Below, piece by piece: positions 27,796 to 37,027 of a stretch of 64,000 bases of DNA; within the stretch, counting starts at the first letter, position 1, and each line of letters begins with the position of its first letter. This DNA is from Tenacibaculum piscium (GTDB lineage Bacteria; Bacteroidota; Bacteroidia; Flavobacteriales; Flavobacteriaceae): the NCBI RefSeq assembly GCF_021390715.1, contig NZ_JAJGWT010000001.1, forward strand, positions 377,839 through 441,838, read 5' to 3'. The notes under the pieces were generated by a model, which saw only the letters and a program-made list of their open reading frames with translations, did not search any database and was not told the origin of the DNA. Both the position numbers and the translations under genes were made by a program.

Positions 27796-27836
27796 ATATA
27801 AATTTCATAAAATAAATAACAACAAATAACAAAAAA

Positions 27837-27882
27837 GCTGTCTAATTTTTGGCGATATGCTTCAAATTATTAGACAGCCTTT
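27837..27882 (-). terminator. Terminator after etfA
   Basis: On the minus strand GCTGTCTAA pairs with TTAGACAGC around a 24-base spacer, followed by a TTTTTT run. It lies between the etfA stop and the bifunctional nuclease start and separates the two units. Confidence 0.8.
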
Positions 27883-27937
27883 TAAATGGGGGCAATTTAG
27901 TAAAATTTTTACTTAAATAAAAATTCTGGTATTTTTA

Positions 27938-28891
27938 TTACGCTTGTTTAAATGCTTTTAATTTTTCTATTAATTGTGGTACTACTTCAAAAGCATCACC
28001 AACAATTCCATAATCTGCTGCTTTAAAGAAAGGCGCATCAGGATCGGTATTGATAACAACTTTTACTTTTGATGCGTTAATTCCTGCTAAATGCTGAATT
28101 GCTCCAGAAATACCAATCGCAATATATAAATTAGAGGCTACCGGCTTTCCTGTTTGCCCTACGTGTTCACTATGAGGACGCCATCCTAAATCAGAAACTG
28201 GCTTAGAACAAGCGGTTGCTGCTCCTAAAACACTTGCTAATTCTTCAATCATTCCCCAGTTTTCAGGACCTTTTAATCCTCTACCTGCTGAAACTACAAT
28301 ATCAGCATCGGCAATAGTTACTGTTCCGCTAGCTTTGCTTATACTTTCTGATTTTACACCTAATTCAGGTAAAAAAGCTTCAAAACTTTCTACCGAACCA
28401 CTTACTGGATTTTCGTGTGCTCCGTAAGAATTTTTAGCAACGCCAATTACTTTTTTATCCGTAGAAATCTCCGTATTATTAAATCCTTTGTTCGAAAAAG
28501 CAATTCTTTTTACGACAAAAGGACTCGTGCTACTTGGCAAAGCAACTACATTTGAAGCATATCCTGCTTCTAAGGCTACCGCTACTAAAGGCGCTACGGT
28601 AAAACCATCAATACTTGAATCGATAATTACTGTATCTGCATTTTTTGCTTGGGCAACTTGCGTTATTATTGATGCGTATGCTTTGGCATTGAATGATGCT
28701 ACATCATTTTTTACCTCCACAACTTTTTCAGCTCCGTAGGTATATAATTCAGAAGCATCACCTGCATTTATTGTTAAAACAACCAAATCGCTTGCTAATT
28801 GTTCGGCTACTTTTTTTCCGTATGAAACTACTTCAAAAGCAGTTTTTTTAAATTTCCCTTCCGATGAATCGGCAAAAACTAATACAGACAT
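27938..28891 (-). CDS. etfA: Electron transfer flavoprotein subunit alpha
   Basis: FAD-binding subunit of ETF, which collects electrons from acyl-CoA dehydrogenases and passes them to ETF-quinone oxidoreductase. The 317-residue protein has the N-terminal ETF domain and the C-terminal FAD domain with IVVSAGRGLKGPENW, GWRPHSEHVGQTGKPVASNLYIAIGISGAIQH and INTDPDAPFFKAADYGIVGD. It follows etfB by 94 bases. Its product would link fatty-acid and amino-acid oxidation to the menaquinone pool used by the Act complex at the end of the window. Confidence 0.96.
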   Translation of the reverse strand: MSVLVFADSSEGKFKKTAFEVVSYGKKVAEQLASDLVVLTINAGDASELYTYGAEKVVEVKNDVASFNAKAYASIITQVAQAKNADTVIIDSSIDGFTVAPLVAVALEAGYASNVVALPSSTSPFVVKRIAFSNKGFNNTEISTDKKVIGVAKNSYGAHENPVSGSVESFEAFLPELGVKSESISKASGTVTIADADIVVSAGRGLKGPENWGMIEELASVLGAATACSKPVSDLGWRPHSEHVGQTGKPVASNLYIAIGISGAIQHLAGINASKVKVVINTDPDAPFFKAADYGIVGDAFEVVPQLIEKLKAFKQA

Positions 28892-28985
28892 ATTTTTATG
28901 TTTTTTAGATTATCACAAAAATAATTTTGCAATAATATGGTTTTAAATCTTGATTTTTAAAATGACTCTTTACTTCAAAAGATAC

Positions 28986-29726
28986 TTAAATTGCCTTTGC
29001 TTCGTTATGTAATAAATCAATTAAAGTATCTACGGTATCTACTAATTTTACAGCGCCTTTTGCTACTGGTTTTTCAAAGTTTTTGGTTGAAGTACTTGCT
29101 GTAACGCCTGTTGCTTCGACTACTGATAATGGTTTTTTACGCGCCATCATAATTCCACGCATATTAGGGATACGTAAATCTTTTTCTTCTACCATTCCTT
29201 TTTGACCTGCAATAACCATTGGCAAAACTGAAGAAACTTTTTCTTCTCCACCATCAATTTCTCGCTCTAAAGTTACGTTTGTTCCATCAACCTCAACACC
29301 TACACAAGCGTTTACAAAGTTAAAATCTACTAAAGAAGCTAACATTCCTGGTACCATTTGCCCGTTATAATCAGCAGATTCTTTTCCTGCTAATACCAAA
29401 TCATAACCACCATTTTTAACGACTTCAGCTAATTCTTTAGCCACCATAAAACCATCGGTAGGATTAATATTTATACGAATTGCATCATCAGCACCAATTG
29501 CTAATGCTTTACGTAAAGTTGGCTCTGTTGAAGCCTCTCCAACGTTTACAACCGTTACACTTGCGCCTTGTTTTTCTTTAAACCACATGGCACGAGTTAA
29601 ACTAAATTCATCGTACGGATTTATAACATATTGAACGCCGTTTGTATCAAACTTTGTATCGTTATCAGTAAAGTTAATTTTCGAGGTAGTATCAGGTACA
29701 TGGCTAATACAAACTAATATTTTCAT
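28986..29726 (-). CDS. etfB: Electron transfer flavoprotein subunit beta
   Basis: AMP-binding partner of EtfA in the ETF heterodimer. At 246 residues it has family length. The N-terminal KILVCISHVPDT and NPYDEFSLTRAMWFKE, the middle GKESADYNGQMVPGMLASLVDF, and the signature-type segment with REIDGGEEKV are clear. Divergent from pdhB across a 215-base region. No convincing -7 box was found upstream of etfB. Confidence 0.96.
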   Translation of the reverse strand: MKILVCISHVPDTTSKINFTDNDTKFDTNGVQYVINPYDEFSLTRAMWFKEKQGASVTVVNVGEASTEPTLRKALAIGADDAIRININPTDGFMVAKELAEVVKNGGYDLVLAGKESADYNGQMVPGMLASLVDFNFVNACVGVEVDGTNVTLEREIDGGEEKVSSVLPMVIAGQKGMVEEKDLRIPNMRGIMMARKKPLSVVEATGVTASTSTKNFEKPVAKGAVKLVDTVDTLIDLLHNEAKAI

Positions 29727-29899
29727 ATATCGTTGTTTTTAAGAAACTTAATTTTGAGCCCACAAGTTACGTTTTTTTTTTAAAATTTACTATGCGTGCA
29801 TAATAAATTATCGTTTACCTTACATTTTAACAACAGTAGCCTATACTATAAGTGATGATTTGTTTATCTTAAAAACCTATTTCTTATCTGTATTTTTAT

Positions 29900-29907
29900 T
29901 ATTTTTG
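29900..29907 (+). promoter_or_regulatory. -7 box of pdhB
   Basis: TATTTTTG fits TAnnTTTG and ends about 34 bases before the pdhB ATG at 29942. No clear -33. The other bases of the 29727-29941 divergent region show no further feature. Confidence 0.5.
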
Positions 29908-29941
29908 CTATCTTGATAAACAACAACGACTAATATAAGGT

Positions 29942-30925
29942 ATGAAAACTATACAATTTAGAGAGGCTATTTGCGAGGCCATGAGTGAAGAAATGCGAAG
30001 AGATGAAAGCATTTACTTAATGGGCGAAGAAGTAGCTGAATATAACGGAGCTTACAAGGCTTCCAAAGGAATGTTAGATGAATTTGGTGCAAAAAGAGTT
30101 ATTGATACTCCTATTGCAGAGTTAGGTTTTGGTGGTATTGCAGTTGGATCGGCAATGAATGGAAATCGCCCAATTGTTGAATACATGACTTTTAATTTCT
30201 CTTTAGTTGGTATTGATCAAATTATCAATAACGCAGCGAAGATTCGTCAAATGTCAGGTGGTCAATTTAATTGTCCGATTGTTTTTCGTGGACCAACAGG
30301 TGCTGCGGGTCAATTAGGAGCAACACATTCACAAGCTTTTGAAAACTGGTTTGCAAACACTCCTGGTTTAAAAGTAATTGTTCCTTCGAATCCTTACGAT
30401 GCAAAAGGTTTATTAAAAGCAGCAATTCGTGATGATGATCCCGTAATTTTTATGGAATCAGAACAAATGTATGGCGATAAAATGGAAGTTCCTGAAGGAG
30501 AATATATCATTCCTATTGGAGTTGCTGACATTAAAAGAGCAGGTACCGATGTTACTGTTGTTTCTTTTGGAAAAATCATCAAAGAAGCTTACAAAGCTGC
30601 GGATGAATTAGCCAAAGAAGGTATTTCTATTGAAGTTATTGATTTACGTACCGTTCGTCCGATGGATCATAAAACGATTTTAGAATCGGTAAAGAAAACT
30701 AACAGATTAGTTATTTTAGAAGAAGCATGGCCTTTTGGAAGTATTTCTTCAGAAATTACTTTTAGAATACAAGATGAAGCATTTGATTATTTAGATGCGC
30801 CTATCAAAAGAATTACAACGGCTGATACTCCAGCGCCATATTCTCCTGTTTTATTAGCAGAATGGATGCCAAACGCAAACGATGTTATTAAAGCAGTAAA
30901 AGACGTATTATATATTAACAAATAA
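29942..30925 (+). CDS. pdhB: Pyruvate dehydrogenase E1 component, beta subunit
   Basis: Beta subunit of the thiamine-diphosphate-dependent E1 that decarboxylates pyruvate. The 327-residue protein shows MKTIQFREAICEAMSEEMRRDES, the GEEVAEYNGAYKASKGM Glu region that activates ThDP, RVIDTPIAELGFGGIAVGSA, and the C-terminal transketolase domain (VSFGKIIKEA, DLRTVRPMD, LEEAWPFGS). E1 alpha and E2 are not adjacent; a split arrangement is common in flavobacteria. It depends on thiamine, which may be imported by the 46-51 kb cluster. A terminator hairpin lies 80 bases downstream. Confidence 0.93.
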   Translation: MKTIQFREAICEAMSEEMRRDESIYLMGEEVAEYNGAYKASKGMLDEFGAKRVIDTPIAELGFGGIAVGSAMNGNRPIVEYMTFNFSLVGIDQIINNAAKIRQMSGGQFNCPIVFRGPTGAAGQLGATHSQAFENWFANTPGLKVIVPSNPYDAKGLLKAAIRDDDPVIFMESEQMYGDKMEVPEGEYIIPIGVADIKRAGTDVTVVSFGKIIKEAYKAADELAKEGISIEVIDLRTVRPMDHKTILESVKKTNRLVILEEAWPFGSISSEITFRIQDEAFDYLDAPIKRITTADTPAPYSPVLLAEWMPNANDVIKAVKDVLYINK

Positions 30926-31004
30926 TTGTTTGTAAATTAATTCAGATATTAAATTTTAAACATATATTTTTTTGATATATTTTAGTATTTTTTGAATAAA
31001 AATA

Positions 31005-31036
31005 AAAATCCTTTTGGCGACTGTCAAAAGGATTTT
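31005..31036 (+). terminator. Terminator after pdhB
   Basis: AAAATCCTTTTG and CAAAAGGATTTT form a 12-base perfect stem with an 8-base loop (GCGACTGT). The next gene begins only 14 bases later. Confidence 0.8.
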
Positions 31037-31050
31037 ACAGTCATAAAAAG

Positions 31051-33555
31051 ATGAAAAATAAGCTATTAATACTTCTATTACTCATTACCAACATCTTATA
31101 CGCACAACTTACGCTAGAAGGAACAATTGTTGATGAATTTAACAATCCGATGCCTTTTGTTAGTGTTTATTTAAAAAATACGGTTCACGGAACAACGACC
31201 AATAATGATGGTGAATTTTATCTAAAAACAAAGGCAAAATCTGGGATATTAGAAATTTCTTTTATCGGATTTCAAACTCAAACCCTCCCCGTAAATCAGC
31301 AAACAAAAAACTTAAAGATTATCATCAAAGAAGACGCAAACGAACTTGATGAAATTATTATTGTTACCAAACCGAAAAAACGGTTAAAGAAAAAAGAAAA
31401 TCCTGCCTATCGTATTTTAAAAGAAATCTGGAAACGAAAACGAAAAAATGGACTTGATTTAGTCGATTATTATCAATACAAAAAACACAGTACCACCGAA
31501 ATTGGACTGAATAATTTAGATACCACTTTTTTAAAAAGAATCTTTAAATCGGAATATCAAGAAACCAAAAACAATGTCAAATACGACAGCGATGGCGTTA
31601 ATTACTACATTCCTATTTATATCAAAGAACAAATTTCGAACGTTTATGCTGACAATAAAAACAAAACTCTTAGAGAAGATATTGAAGCCGAAAAAATAGA
31701 AGGATTAGGCGCAGAAGGCTTTGTTTTTAATCGAATTGCCAATACTTTTGAAGAAATTGACATCTTTAAAAACAACATTACCTTGTTAGAAAAATCATTT
31801 GTAAGTCCGTTATCTACGGATGGTTTTGCCACCTACGATTACGTTTTATACGATAGTATCGTTCAAAATAAGAAAAAATTATACAATATTTATTTCTTTC
31901 CTATTAGAGATGGCGATTTAGCTTTTCAAGGAAATTTTTGGGTTACCGATACCGCTTTTTCTATCAATAAAATAAAAATGAAAGTACATGAAAGTATCAA
32001 TCTTAATTTTGTGCGAAGTTTATCTTTTGAAAAAGAATTTAAAGTAAAAAATGATAGCATTTATATTTCCACTAAAAACGGATACGAAGGTGATTTTACG
32101 GTCATCGATAAAAGTGATAAAAATAAAGGTTTAACGGTTAAAAAAAATACGATTTTCGAAAAACATGTATTAAATAAGCCGTTGGCGAAAAATTTTTATA
32201 CGCAAAAACGCGTAAAAATAAAGCCAAATCAATATAAAAAAGAAGCACGTTATTGGGAAGAAAAACAAGATGAAGATAAAAAATCAACCTATAAACTGAT
32301 TCAAGAAGTTAAAGAAAAAAAGCAAATAAAAAATATTACAGGACTTATCAATATGCTCGCAAGTGGGTATGTTGATACAAAATATGGTATTCAATTCGGT
32401 TCGTTATGGAATGTTATTGGAAACAATCAAGTGGAAGGATATCGGGTTAAATTCGGCTTCAGAACCTACAAATCAAGAGAGGATAGGTTTCGTTTAAAAG
32501 CACACTTAGCCTACGGATTTAAAGATAAAAAAATAAAATATGGCGCAGAAGCACGCTATCTTTTATCGTACACACCAAGAATTGCCGTGGGTGTGGCGTA
32601 TCAAAAAGATATCGAACAATTAGGAAGCGTTTTATTAAATACTTCGCAACTTTTAGGAGGAAGCATCGGTACGGGTGGCTTACTTTCAAGAGGTGATAAT
32701 TTCTTTTTATCTAAAGTTGAAAAAATAGCGACTAATTTTGATTATCAGCTACAAAAAAACCTGCATATTGGTATTAATTTTGCACATTCGCAAATACAAT
32801 CGGCAGCGCCTGTTGATTTTTCAATCAATTATAGGGATGAAAATAACAACACACAATCTAAAATAACCGACGTAACCTCAAGCACTTATATTTCTTTCAC
32901 TCCTGGAAGATATGTGTATGGACTTGGTGTTGAAAGAAGTTTTGGAGGAAGCATCTACCCTACTTTTTTAGTAAATTATCGCCGAGGATATAAAGGTTTT
33001 TTCAACGGTTCGCATAATTATGATAAACTACAATTCAAATATAATCAGCCTGTATTGTTGGGCAAATTTGGTATTTTTGATGCTACTTTTGAAGCTGGAA
33101 AAACATTCGGAACTGTGCCGATAGCCTTGCTAAATATAATTCCTGCCAATCAAACTTTTACCTTGGTTGAAAACACGTTTGCCTTGCTAAATTACTACGA
33201 TTTTGTAACGGATAAATATGTAGCATCGCATTTTGAGCACAATTTTAACGGTTTTATTTTAAATAGAATTCCGTTATTAAACAAATTAAAACTGCGAAGT
33301 TTGCTAACATTTAGAGCTGCTTACGGAACTATTTCTGATAAAAATATTGCGATTAATAAATCGAATATTAATTACAACGCTCCTAATAAAGTGTATTATG
33401 AATACGGCGTTGGATTGGATAATATTGGATACGGAAACTTACGTTTTTTACGAATTGATGCGATTTGGAGAAGTAATTATACGCCTCCAGCGGGTTCAAT
33501 AATAGCGCCTACGCCGAAATTTTCAATACGTTTGGCGATAAAACCAAGTCTTTAA
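31051..33555 (+). CDS. DUF5686-type outer-membrane protein with CarboxypepD_reg-like domain
   Basis: Exported protein with signal peptide (MKNKLLILLLLITNILYAQ) and an N-terminal CarboxypepD_reg-like Ig domain (about 20-105: LEGTIVDEFNNPMPFVSVYLK, GTTTNNDGEFYLK). A DUF5686-like body of about 350 residues and a C-terminal set of amphipathic strands of outer-membrane type follow, ending SIRLAIKPSL. The 834-residue length is typical. Unlike a TonB receptor it has no plug. Role in the cell is unknown; related proteins are widespread in Bacteroidota. It starts right after the pdhB terminator, so its own promoter was not seen. Confidence 0.8.
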   Translation: MKNKLLILLLLITNILYAQLTLEGTIVDEFNNPMPFVSVYLKNTVHGTTTNNDGEFYLKTKAKSGILEISFIGFQTQTLPVNQQTKNLKIIIKEDANELDEIIIVTKPKKRLKKKENPAYRILKEIWKRKRKNGLDLVDYYQYKKHSTTEIGLNNLDTTFLKRIFKSEYQETKNNVKYDSDGVNYYIPIYIKEQISNVYADNKNKTLREDIEAEKIEGLGAEGFVFNRIANTFEEIDIFKNNITLLEKSFVSPLSTDGFATYDYVLYDSIVQNKKKLYNIYFFPIRDGDLAFQGNFWVTDTAFSINKIKMKVHESINLNFVRSLSFEKEFKVKNDSIYISTKNGYEGDFTVIDKSDKNKGLTVKKNTIFEKHVLNKPLAKNFYTQKRVKIKPNQYKKEARYWEEKQDEDKKSTYKLIQEVKEKKQIKNITGLINMLASGYVDTKYGIQFGSLWNVIGNNQVEGYRVKFGFRTYKSREDRFRLKAHLAYGFKDKKIKYGAEARYLLSYTPRIAVGVAYQKDIEQLGSVLLNTSQLLGGSIGTGGLLSRGDNFFLSKVEKIATNFDYQLQKNLHIGINFAHSQIQSAAPVDFSINYRDENNNTQSKITDVTSSTYISFTPGRYVYGLGVERSFGGSIYPTFLVNYRRGYKGFFNGSHNYDKLQFKYNQPVLLGKFGIFDATFEAGKTFGTVPIALLNIIPANQTFTLVENTFALLNYYDFVTDKYVASHFEHNFNGFILNRIPLLNKLKLRSLLTFRAAYGTISDKNIAINKSNINYNAPNKVYYEYGVGLDNIGYGNLRFLRIDAIWRSNYTPPAGSIIAPTPKFSIRLAIKPSL

Positions 33556-33635
33556 TTAGCTTGTAAAATAGGTTTTAGAAATTGAATTAATAATAAGATA
33601 ACGTTATTTTTTAATTAAAAATGACAATAAATTAG

Positions 33636-33643
33636 TATTTTTG
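33636..33643 (+). promoter_or_regulatory. -7 box of ppa
   Basis: TATTTTTG fits TAnnTTTG and ends 36 bases before the ATG at 33680. No clear -33. Confidence 0.5.
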
Positions 33644-33679
33644 CAATCCGATTTTAGATAACGAAGAAAAGAAATATAT

Positions 33680-34207
33680 ATGACTTCAAAAGAGAAAAAG
33701 ACAGTAGATGTCTTAATAGAAATTCCTAAAGGAAGCAGAAATAAATACGAATACGATTTTGATTTAGGAAAAATCCGTTTCGACAGAATGTTGTTTTCAT
33801 CAATGATGTATCCTGGTGATTACGGTTTCATTCCAGAAACATTAGCCTTAGATAATGATCCGTTAGACGTATTAGTTTTAAGTGCAGAACCAACATTTCC
33901 AATGTGTGTTATGGAGGTAAAACCGATTGGAGTTTTCCACATGTCGGACGAAAAAGGACCAGATGAAAAGATTATTTGTGTACCTGTTTCAGATCCTATT
34001 TGGAATAAATACAATGATTTATCGGACTTAAATCCTCATTTACAAGACGAAATTACCCATTTCTTTAAAGTTTATAAAGACTTAGAAAAGAAGGAAGTAA
34101 TTATCGGAGCTTGGGGAAATGCTGATGAAGCGTACGAGATTTTAGATACGTGTATCAAGCGTTATGAAGATAGCGAGCACAAAGCAAAAGGAGATTTTAA
34201 GATATAA
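33680..34207 (+). CDS. ppa: Inorganic pyrophosphatase, family I
   Basis: Soluble Mg2+-dependent pyrophosphatase that drives biosynthetic reactions by removing PPi. The 175-residue protein has the family I signature DNDPLDVLVL with metal Asps (about 60-69). Other family segments are IEIPKGSRNKYEYD (N-terminal), YPGDYGFIPETLALD and KVYKDLEKKEV. Monocistronic, with its own -7 box and a terminator right after the stop. Confidence 0.95.
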   Translation: MTSKEKKTVDVLIEIPKGSRNKYEYDFDLGKIRFDRMLFSSMMYPGDYGFIPETLALDNDPLDVLVLSAEPTFPMCVMEVKPIGVFHMSDEKGPDEKIICVPVSDPIWNKYNDLSDLNPHLQDEITHFFKVYKDLEKKEVIIGAWGNADEAYEILDTCIKRYEDSEHKAKGDFKI

Positions 34208-34236
34208 GAATTAAATAAATTCTTATGTATCAGAAT

Positions 34237-34274
34237 AAAAAAAACCATGTAGTTTACGCTAGATGGTTTTTTTT
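34237..34274 (+). terminator. Terminator after ppa
   Basis: AAAAAACCAT and ATGGTTTTTT pair around a 14-base loop, ending in an eight-base T-run. Confidence 0.75.
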
Positions 34275-34292
34275 GGTTTTAAAATTATTTGA

Positions 34293-34385
34293 AGCTATTT
34301 CCCGCTTTCCGCACTCGCTTTTTTTGAAGAAAAATCAAAAAAGAGCTCAAACAATTGCTTCAATCGGGGCTAAGTCTATTTATGA
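34293..34385. repeat. 93-bp intergenic repeat, copy 2
   Basis: Same orientation as copy 1 at 16235-16327, with one C for T change near the 3' end (AAGTCTATTT against AAGTTTATTT). It lies between the ppa terminator and the pabB -7 box. The flanks (GGTTTTAAAATTATTTGA before, TATTTCGTTTTTATTTTC after) only weakly resemble those of copy 1, so identity is confined to the unit. Confidence 0.9.
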
Positions 34386-34484
34386 TATTTCGTTTTTATT
34401 TTCTAGAATTGTTTATTTTTATAGTATTTCTGAGAAAACAAAAAAGATAAAAAGAAAGAGATAAGAAAGAGTCAAAAAACCAAT

Positions 34485-34492
34485 TATTTTTG
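34485..34492 (+). promoter_or_regulatory. -7 box of pabB, adjacent to start codon
   Basis: TATTTTTG ends 4 bases before the ATG at 34497. Transcription from a TAnnTTTG box normally starts a few bases after it, so the message would begin at or next to the start codon. Confidence 0.5.
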
Positions 34493-34496
34493 CAAA

Positions 34497-35825
34497 ATGA
34501 CTAAAAGAACCCAATTTAATTTTGAAGTAACAACACCAACAGTTTTTAAGGAACAATTATTTGCTTGGTCTGCACAATTTGATACGGCTATTTGGTTAGA
34601 TTCCAACAATTATGAGCAACGTTATTCTTCTTTTGACGCTTGTTTGGCTGTCGAAGAATTTACGGCTATCAAAACAGATACTCACAATGCTTTTGAAAAA
34701 TTAAAAGAATATCAATCATACACGAAAGATTATCTTTTTGGATATATTTCTTATGATGTAAAAAATGATGTTGAAAACCTTACTTCTACTAATTTTGACG
34801 GTTTACATTTTCCTGATTTGTATTTTTTTCAACCTCAAAAATTAATTTTCATCAAAGGAAATACGGTTGAGTTTCATTATTTACAAATGATTGATGATGA
34901 AATTCAGCAAGATTTTGAACAAATAAAAAATAGCAATAGCCATAAAATAAGGGTTGCGAATACATCAGAAAAGTATCCGAAGAAAGAAAAAATAACCATA
35001 AAATCTCGCATTCAAAAAGAAGAATACCTACAAAAAGTAAGTACTATTTTAACGCATATTCATCGAGGTGATATTTATGAAGCTAATTTTTGTCAAGAAT
35101 TTTATGCCGAAAACACAAGTATCAATCCGTATGAAATTTACAAGAATTTAAACGAAATATCAACACCACCTTTTGCTACTTTTTTTAAACATGAACATTT
35201 TTATCTGCTATCGGCAACGCCCGAAAGATATTTGAAAAAAGAAGGCTGTAAAATAATTTCGCAACCCATAAAAGGAACAGCGAAACGCTTAAAAAATAGT
35301 ATCGAAGATAAAAAAAATGCCTTCAATTTGGCAAATGACCAAAAAGAACGTGCCGAAAATATTATGATTGTCGATTTGGTACGCAATGATTTATCGAAAA
35401 CAGCCAAAAAAGGAAGCGTTCAAGTGGAAGAACTTTGTAAAATATATCCTTTTAAACAAGTGCATCAAATGATTTCGACCATTGTATCGGAAATTACACC
35501 AAATACACATCCTGTTGATGTTATAAAAGATACCTTTCCTATGGGAAGTATGACGGGCGCTCCTAAGGTATCGGCAATGAAAATAATGGAAAATTTAGAG
35601 CAAACAAAACGGGGTTTATATTCAGGAACTGTAGGGTATTTTACACCGAACGGCGATTTTGATTTTAATGTAATTATCCGAAGTATTTTATACAATTCAG
35701 ACAGCAAATATGTGTCTTTTTCGGTGGGTGGTGCAATTACCGCAAAATCTGTTCCCGAAAAAGAATATGAAGAATGTTTGCTAAAAGCAAAAGCAATGAA
35801 ATATGTGTTACTTCATTCAAAATAG
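34497..35825 (+). CDS. pabB: Aminodeoxychorismate synthase component I / chorismate-binding protein
   Basis: Chorismate-using enzyme, most likely PabB, which makes 4-amino-4-deoxychorismate for folate. The N-terminal domain (about 1-165) is followed by the chorismate-binding domain with IKGTAKRLKNS, RAENIMIVDLVRNDLSKTAKKGSV and FPMGSMTGAPKVSAMKIM, and the C-terminal FDFNVIIRSI and VGGAITAKSVPEKEYEE. The KGT segment (in place of RGT) and the lone-gene context favour PabB over anthranilate synthase TrpE. The 442-residue length fits. The partner glutaminase PabA is not in the window. The start is the only in-frame ATG before the conserved part. Confidence 0.85.
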   Translation: MTKRTQFNFEVTTPTVFKEQLFAWSAQFDTAIWLDSNNYEQRYSSFDACLAVEEFTAIKTDTHNAFEKLKEYQSYTKDYLFGYISYDVKNDVENLTSTNFDGLHFPDLYFFQPQKLIFIKGNTVEFHYLQMIDDEIQQDFEQIKNSNSHKIRVANTSEKYPKKEKITIKSRIQKEEYLQKVSTILTHIHRGDIYEANFCQEFYAENTSINPYEIYKNLNEISTPPFATFFKHEHFYLLSATPERYLKKEGCKIISQPIKGTAKRLKNSIEDKKNAFNLANDQKERAENIMIVDLVRNDLSKTAKKGSVQVEELCKIYPFKQVHQMISTIVSEITPNTHPVDVIKDTFPMGSMTGAPKVSAMKIMENLEQTKRGLYSGTVGYFTPNGDFDFNVIIRSILYNSDSKYVSFSVGGAITAKSVPEKEYEECLLKAKAMKYVLLHSK

Positions 35826-35889
35826 TTGCCTATATTTCAATAAATAAGAAGAAAACCCTTACAAAAACGTACCTAAAAAAATAGAATTA

Positions 35890-36123
35890 ATGATTATTGA
35901 CCAAGAAGAAAAATTTAAAGCAGTACTTCCAACTATAGAAGGAAACGTGAATGAACAAAGCTTTTTTAATGCTTTTTTAGACTTGTATCCTGAGGCTTGG
36001 AAACAACATAAAATTACTTTTTCTAAATTTAAGAGAAGTAAACAATTTGGAAAAACAATACCTTTGCCAAAACCTGAAGTTTCTTTACGTAAAGATATTA
36101 GACAGTGGTTGCAAAAACAATAA
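35890..36123 (+). CDS. Hypothetical small protein
   Basis: I do not recognise this 77-residue protein. It is soluble, without signal peptide or Cys, and has a basic second half (KFKRSKQFGKTIPLPKPEVSLRKDIRQWL). It lies 64 bases after pabB and 11 bases before the hydrolase gene on the same strand, so it is probably a real gene within that group. Similar short proteins near hydrolases occur in flavobacteria as far as I recall, but no function is known to me. Confidence 0.6.
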   Translation: MIIDQEEKFKAVLPTIEGNVNEQSFFNAFLDLYPEAWKQHKITFSKFKRSKQFGKTIPLPKPEVSLRKDIRQWLQKQ

Positions 36124-36134
36124 AATAATCAAAA

Positions 36135-37025
36135 ATGACGCATCAAGAATTTAATTTCGATTTTTATGATACTAATTTTTACGGTCAATTTTGGAAACCC
36201 GAAAATGAAAAATCTATAAAAGCCGTCGTGATAATTGTTCATGGAATGGGAGAACATTCGGGGCGTTATCAAGATGTTGCCCAAAAATTAACCGATGCTA
36301 ATTTTGGTGTGATTGCTTTTGATCATTTTGGACACGGAAAAACTACGGGAAAAAGAGGACACAATCCTGGTTTTGATGTCGTTCTGGAAAGTATTTCGAA
36401 AGTAATCGAAAAAGCATCTGAAGTTTTTGGCGATAAACCACAGTTTTTATACGGACATTCGATGGGTGGAAATGCCGTTGTAAATTATGCGCTTCGAAAA
36501 AAAAATCTTCCAAAAAATATTCTGAAAAATAAAAATTTAATAGGCGTTGTTGCGACAAGCCCAATGCTGAAATTAGCCTTTACTCCGCCCGCTTGGAAAC
36601 TTACATTAGGACGTATTTTACAGAAAATCGCCCCGTCTTTAACGCTAAGTAATGAGCTAAATCCAGCGGATATGTCTCGAGATACATTCGAAGTTCAAAA
36701 ATATTTGGATGACCCTTTAGTTCACAATAAAATCAGCCCAAATTTTTCGTTGTCATTTATTGATTCAGGAAAATGGGCGATTGAAAATGCAAAATCCTTA
36801 GAAATTCCAATGCTCGTTGTACACGGAACTGCCGATAAAATTATCGATTATAAAGGTTCAGAAGCTTTTGCAAATGCGACAAATAACGCAAATTTAAAGC
36901 TTTATAAAGGCGGATATCACGAATTACAACATGATTTATGCAAAGATGAAATGCTACAAGATGTCGTTTATTGGCTGGAAAATCAACTGAAAAATCAACT
37001 AAAAATTAAAAAAGCTTCGAAATAA
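36135..37025 (+). CDS. Alpha/beta hydrolase, monoglyceride-lipase-like
   Basis: Serine hydrolase of the Hydrolase_4/lysophospholipase group, which cleaves acyl esters of glycerides or lysophospholipids. The 296-residue protein shows the oxyanion HGMGEHSGRY (about 37-46), the nucleophile elbow GHSMGG with Ser near residue 112, the acid Asp in VVHGTADKIID, and the catalytic His in GGYHELQHD. No signal peptide, so cytoplasmic. Its stop is 2 bases from the tilS start, so the two are cotranscribed. Substrate is inferred. Confidence 0.88.
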   Translation: MTHQEFNFDFYDTNFYGQFWKPENEKSIKAVVIIVHGMGEHSGRYQDVAQKLTDANFGVIAFDHFGHGKTTGKRGHNPGFDVVLESISKVIEKASEVFGDKPQFLYGHSMGGNAVVNYALRKKNLPKNILKNKNLIGVVATSPMLKLAFTPPAWKLTLGRILQKIAPSLTLSNELNPADMSRDTFEVQKYLDDPLVHNKISPNFSLSFIDSGKWAIENAKSLEIPMLVVHGTADKIIDYKGSEAFANATNNANLKLYKGGYHELQHDLCKDEMLQDVVYWLENQLKNQLKIKKASK

Positions 37026-37027
37026 AA

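Noticed and set aside
34225..34464. 79-residue plus-strand frame between ppa and pabB
   Set aside because: It runs through a terminator and the 93-bp repeat, and the other repeat copy has no matching intact gene with start, so it is a chance frame.
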